From NCBI GenBank assembly GCA_900321915.1, contig ONXW01000073.1, positions 1 through 7,894 on the forward strand: a stretch of 7,894 nucleotides of DNA, in the 5' to 3' direction. This DNA is from an uncultured Eubacteriales bacterium (GTDB taxonomy: Bacteria > Bacillota > Clostridia > Lachnospirales > Lachnospiraceae). The position numbers were made by a program, and so were the translations under genes. This document shows, one piece after another, positions 5,875-7,894 of this stretch (the first letter of the stretch is position 1; each line of letters begins with the position of its first letter). The notes under the pieces were generated by a model. The model was not told where the DNA came from and did no database searches. It was given only the letters and a program-made list of their open reading frames with translations.

Positions 5875-5883
5875 ATTATACCA
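5875..5883 (-). promoter_or_regulatory. Extended -10 promoter of the secreted-protein gene
   Basis: TGG-TATAAT on the minus strand (5883-5875) is identical over nine bases to the -10 region of the channel operon at 3908-3900. No good -35 is present at 16-18 bases. The start would be near 5868, with a leader of about 40 bases. Confidence 0.6.
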
Positions 5884-5886
5884 TAC

Positions 5887-5905
5887 AGCAGACAAAAATG
5901 CTGCT
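5887..5905. repeat. Inverted repeat upstream of divergent secreted-protein and CapA genes
   Basis: AGCAG (5887-5891) and CTGCT (5901-5905) flank nine bases. The dyad sits where the -35 of the minus promoter would be and upstream of the CapA-like gene, so it could be an operator for either direction. The arms are short and chance is possible. No clear promoter for the CapA-like gene was identified. Confidence 0.35.
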
Positions 5906-5931
5906 CAAAATATGAAAATTTAAGAGGTATT

Positions 5932-6996
5932 ATGAGATTTTTGAAAAATCTGCGCATACTTATTACCGGAATTGCGACGGCATCGATGCTTGCCTGGACA
6001 TCGCCTGTGCAGGCCTTTGCCCGGCCGGCGCCGGATGCGGCAGCCGGAGAGGAGTACACGATCGCATTTGCCGGGGACATCCTTTTTGATCCATCCTACG
6101 CCGCGGGATATGCCCTGACGGCAAACGGCGTTGCCGGAAGCTTTGACGAGGCATCCCTTGAACTCATGCGCGGCGCGGACACGTTTATTGTGAATAATGA
6201 GTTCACTTACTCCACCGGGAGCCGGCGCTCCAATAAAAAATACACCTTCCGGACCAGCCCGGCCAATGCCGCAATGCTCGCGGAGATGGGGGCGGACCTG
6301 GTGACCCTGGGAAACAACCATACCTGGGATTTCGGGGAATCCGGATTCCTCGATACGCTGGCGGCGCTGGAAGCGGCGGGGATTCCTTATATCGGCGCCG
6401 GGCGGACTCTGGCCGACGCCGTAAAGCCCTATGTGATTGAAACAGGGGGGATGACCATAGCCATCCTCAACGCGACGGAGATAGAGCGGGGCTACCCGGT
6501 GACGCGGGGCGCGGGGGAGATGACGCCGGGAGTCTTCCGGTGCACGGATCCGGAGCTTCTGTATCAGGCAGTCCGCGCGGCGGATTCCGCTCATGATTTC
6601 GTGATCGTGATTCCCCACTGGGGCACGGAAGGAAAGTCTGTTCCGGACGGGAGAGAACTGATGCTGGCCGCGGGCCTTAAAGAGGCGGGCGCGGACCTCA
6701 TCGTCGGCGGGCATCCCCATGTGCTGCAGGGGATCGGATTCCTTGAAGGTACGCCCGTCGCTTACAGTATGGGAAATTACCTGTTCCATTCCGGGTACCA
6801 GAACACGGGACTGCTCATCGCGGGGTTTGACCCTGCCGGAAAGAAGCTTTCCTCTCTCCGGTTTGTGCCCATGATGTCCGCGAACTGCCGGGTCGTAACG
6901 CTGGCGGGGGGCCAGAAGGAACAGCTTCTGCAGATGATGCGGAGGCTTTCCCCGGGCACGGCCATAGATGAAGAGGGCTTTATCGCCCTCCAGTAA
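5932..6996 (+). CDS. Exported CapA-family protein (PGA_cap metallophosphatase fold)
   Basis: This 354-residue protein has an N-terminal signal sequence (basic RFLKNLR, hydrophobic 8-22, likely cut at VQAFA near 30), so it acts outside the membrane or anchored to it. The CapA/PGA_cap calcineurin-like motifs appear in order: FAGDILFD (46-53), VNNEFT (87-92), LGNNHTWDFG (126-135), IPHWGTE (227-233), VGGHPHVLQGI (258-268) and YSMGNYLF (278-285). The Asp49, Asn/Glu 89-90, Asn128-His130, His229 and His261/His263 residues expected to bind the metal centre are all present, suggesting an intact active site. In Bacillus the family acts in poly-gamma-glutamate capsule synthesis, but no capB or capC is nearby, and clostridial orphans have unknown substrates, possibly wall or surface polymers. 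The ATG is preceded by AAGAGGTATT with short spacing. It is divergent from the repeat-bearing secreted protein and precedes a lipoprotein gene. Confidence 0.9.
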   Translation: MRFLKNLRILITGIATASMLAWTSPVQAFARPAPDAAAGEEYTIAFAGDILFDPSYAAGYALTANGVAGSFDEASLELMRGADTFIVNNEFTYSTGSRRSNKKYTFRTSPANAAMLAEMGADLVTLGNNHTWDFGESGFLDTLAALEAAGIPYIGAGRTLADAVKPYVIETGGMTIAILNATEIERGYPVTRGAGEMTPGVFRCTDPELLYQAVRAADSAHDFVIVIPHWGTEGKSVPDGRELMLAAGLKEAGADLIVGGHPHVLQGIGFLEGTPVAYSMGNYLFHSGYQNTGLLIAGFDPAGKKLSSLRFVPMMSANCRVVTLAGGQKEQLLQMMRRLSPGTAIDEEGFIALQ

Positions 6997-7024
6997 GGCA
7001 CCGTGCCGCACGCCGCGGAGCTTC

Positions 7025-7060
7025 TTAACAATTTCTTCCCGGAATTGGAAGAAATGTTAA
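7025..7060 (+). terminator. Long AT-rich hairpin after the CapA-like gene, possible terminator
   Basis: TTAACA-(A)-TTTCTTCC at 7025-7039 pairs with GGAAGAAATGTTAA at 7047-7060, giving 14 bp with one bulged A around a 7-base loop. It lies 28 bases past the CapA stop. Only ATTGCTTTCG follows, a poor U-tract, so it may be a weak terminator, an mRNA 3' end stabiliser or an operator for the promoter that starts right next to it at 7062. Confidence 0.5.
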
Positions 7061-7061
7061 A

Positions 7062-7091
7062 TTGCTTTCGCGCATATCCCTATAGTATGAT
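7062..7091 (+). promoter_or_regulatory. Candidate promoter of the lipoprotein gene
   Basis: TTGCTT (7062-7067) and TATGAT (7086-7091) are 18 bases apart; an overlapping TATAGT at 7081-7086 is an alternative -10. The start would be near 7098, giving a leader of about 90 bases with AAGGGAG before the ATG at 7191. Confidence 0.45.
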
Positions 7092-7125
7092 CATCCTGGA
7101 AAATGACAGCAGGCCGCAGGATGAT
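7090..7125. repeat. 9-bp inverted repeat at the lipoprotein gene start point
   Basis: ATCATCCTG (7090-7098) and CAGGATGAT (7117-7125) are perfect complements separated by 18 bases. The left arm overlaps the -10 and predicted start. It could be a two-site operator or, if transcription starts slightly upstream, a leader hairpin. No T-run follows closely, so a terminator is unlikely. Confidence 0.4.
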
Positions 7126-7190
7126 TCCGAAAAAAGAGCGGACCTGCGTAAGGGAACTGAGAGATAATTTGCAGAAAGGGAGAAACGGAT

Positions 7191-7894
7191 ATGAAAAAAC
7201 AGAGATTTCTGACAGGAAGCATGGCAGCAGTACTCGGCCTGGCCCTCATGCTGGGTGCCTGCGGCACAAAGCAGGAGGCAGCGCCGGCGGCGGAGAAGAC
7301 AGCGGAGGAAACTTCGCAGGATGCCGCGAAAGAGGATGCGGAGCCTGAGACGGAGGAAGCGGCCGAGGAAGAGACAGAAGCGGCGGAAGCAGGACAGGCG
7401 GGAGAAAAACTGGAGAATAAAATCTTCTCCTTTGTCATGCCGGAGGAGTTTGCCGGTATCTATGATGTGGAATACAGTGAAGAGTTCAACAGTATTGGCA
7501 TTTATGACAAGCAGGCGAAGGAAGCGGAGCTCGGCGGATTTGCCTTTGCCATCTGCGCCTTTGAGAATCCCGGGGACTATGCGGGCATGCCCGGCGGCGG
7601 GAAGATCGGTGAGCTGACCTCCGGGGACGGAACCCTCTATGACATTGTGCTTGCGGGGCCGACGGACGTGCAGTGGGATGCTGCAAACCCGGAAGGAAAG
7701 ACCTATATGAAGCTCTATGAAGCCGCCGATTCCATCGCGGAATCCGTGGAGAGCACAGACGGCGGATCCTATGTCAAAGGAGCCGGCATGAAGGGCGAGG
7801 ACCTCTACGGCGAAGTGCTGCAGAAGTACAAAACAGCCCTGGAAGAAGGCTGGGAAGCCGCAAAGCTGGAAGAGGAAGAGATGAGCCCCATGTA
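7191..7894 (+). CDS. Lipoprotein with acidic linker and conserved clostridial domain (partial)
   Basis: The frame opens at ATG 7191 with AAGGGAG eight bases before it, and runs past the window end; 234 codons are visible. Residues 1-23 form a lipoprotein signal (KKQR, hydrophobic core) ending in the lipobox LGAC with Cys24, so the product should be lipid-anchored on the outer face of the membrane. Residues 25-74 are a low-complexity Glu/Ala/Lys/Thr linker, probably extended through the wall. From residue 77 a folded domain begins (KIFSFVMPEEFAGIYDVEY), with GGFAFAICAFENPGDYAGMP (115-134), YDIVLAGPTDVQWD (150-163) and a helical end with LYGEVLQKYKTALEEGWEAAKLEEEEMSPM. I recognise this as a pattern recurring in Lachnospiraceae lipoproteins, but no function is known to me. 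It may be longer than usual secreted stubs, since the frame is still open. Confidence 0.85.
   Translation, partial: MKKQRFLTGSMAAVLGLALMLGACGTKQEAAPAAEKTAEETSQDAAKEDAEPETEEAAEEETEAAEAGQAGEKLENKIFSFVMPEEFAGIYDVEYSEEFNSIGIYDKQAKEAELGGFAFAICAFENPGDYAGMPGGGKIGELTSGDGTLYDIVLAGPTDVQWDAANPEGKTYMKLYEAADSIAESVESTDGGSYVKGAGMKGEDLYGEVLQKYKTALEEGWEAAKLEEEEMSPM

Noticed and set aside
6973..6990. GAGGGC/GCCCTC hairpin at the end of the CapA coding region as a terminator
   Set aside because: The 6-bp stem with a 6-base loop is followed by CAGTAAGG, with no T-run on either strand; likely chance in GC-rich coding sequence.
5920..7011. Long minus-strand open frame opposite the CapA-like gene
   Set aside because: It is antisense to a gene with all its family motifs, has an Arg/His/Pro-rich translation typical of GC-rich shadow frames, and no ribosome site was recognised for it.
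1..7894. Mobile element, CRISPR array, tRNA or rRNA
   Set aside because: No direct repeat-spacer pattern, transposase or integrase frame, terminal repeats or tRNA-like cloverleaf was noticed by eye on either strand; a dedicated scan would be needed to exclude a weak one.

Overview
The window looks like a piece of chromosome from a high-GC member of the Clostridia, most likely a Lachnospiraceae species. The basis is GC-rich coding sequence with AT-rich intergenic promoters, strong GGAGG-type ribosome binding sites, a small Lys/Ala-rich protein of the type often annotated DUF6465, and a lipoprotein with an acidic linker and a C-terminal domain pattern familiar from that family. The taxonomic call is inference from gene content, not a marker gene. 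No mobile element, RNA gene, CRISPR array or integrase was seen.

Layout, left to right. (1) The last 28 codons of a plus-strand gene (nitroreductase-like tail) end at 87 and face a bidirectional terminator at 133-160. (2) A DUF4392 / D-glutamate cyclase-like gene (minus, 185-1024) is divergent from a LysR-family regulator (plus, 1177-2097). The 152-bp gap holds back-to-back promoters that appear to share one palindromic -35 hexamer, plus a palindrome over the regulator's predicted start point. (3) A two-gene minus-strand operon follows: a small basic protein (3529-3819), then an MscS-type channel with an added C-terminal domain resembling an anti-sigma-factor-kinase ATPase (2109-3506). The operon's terminator hairpin lies inside the 3' end of the LysR coding region. 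(4) A ketopantoate-reductase family gene (plus, 3986-4930) is divergent from that operon and ends at a hairpin facing the next gene. (5) A secreted protein made of two copies of a roughly 95-residue beta-rich module (minus, 5042-5827) is divergent from an exported CapA-type metallophosphatase-fold protein (plus, 5932-6996). (6) A lipoprotein (plus, from 7191) runs off the right edge.

Functionally this is a set of short, independently controlled units rather than one pathway. The regulator/D-glutamate-cyclase-like pair suggests regulated D-glutamate or 5-oxoproline metabolism. The channel operon suggests osmotic or membrane-tension response. The three exported products on the right suggest envelope functions. 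The most unusual items are the channel-ATPase fusion, the symmetric shared-(-35) promoter, the terminator embedded in a convergent gene and the duplicated secreted module. I did not find clear evidence for a completely new multi-gene system.
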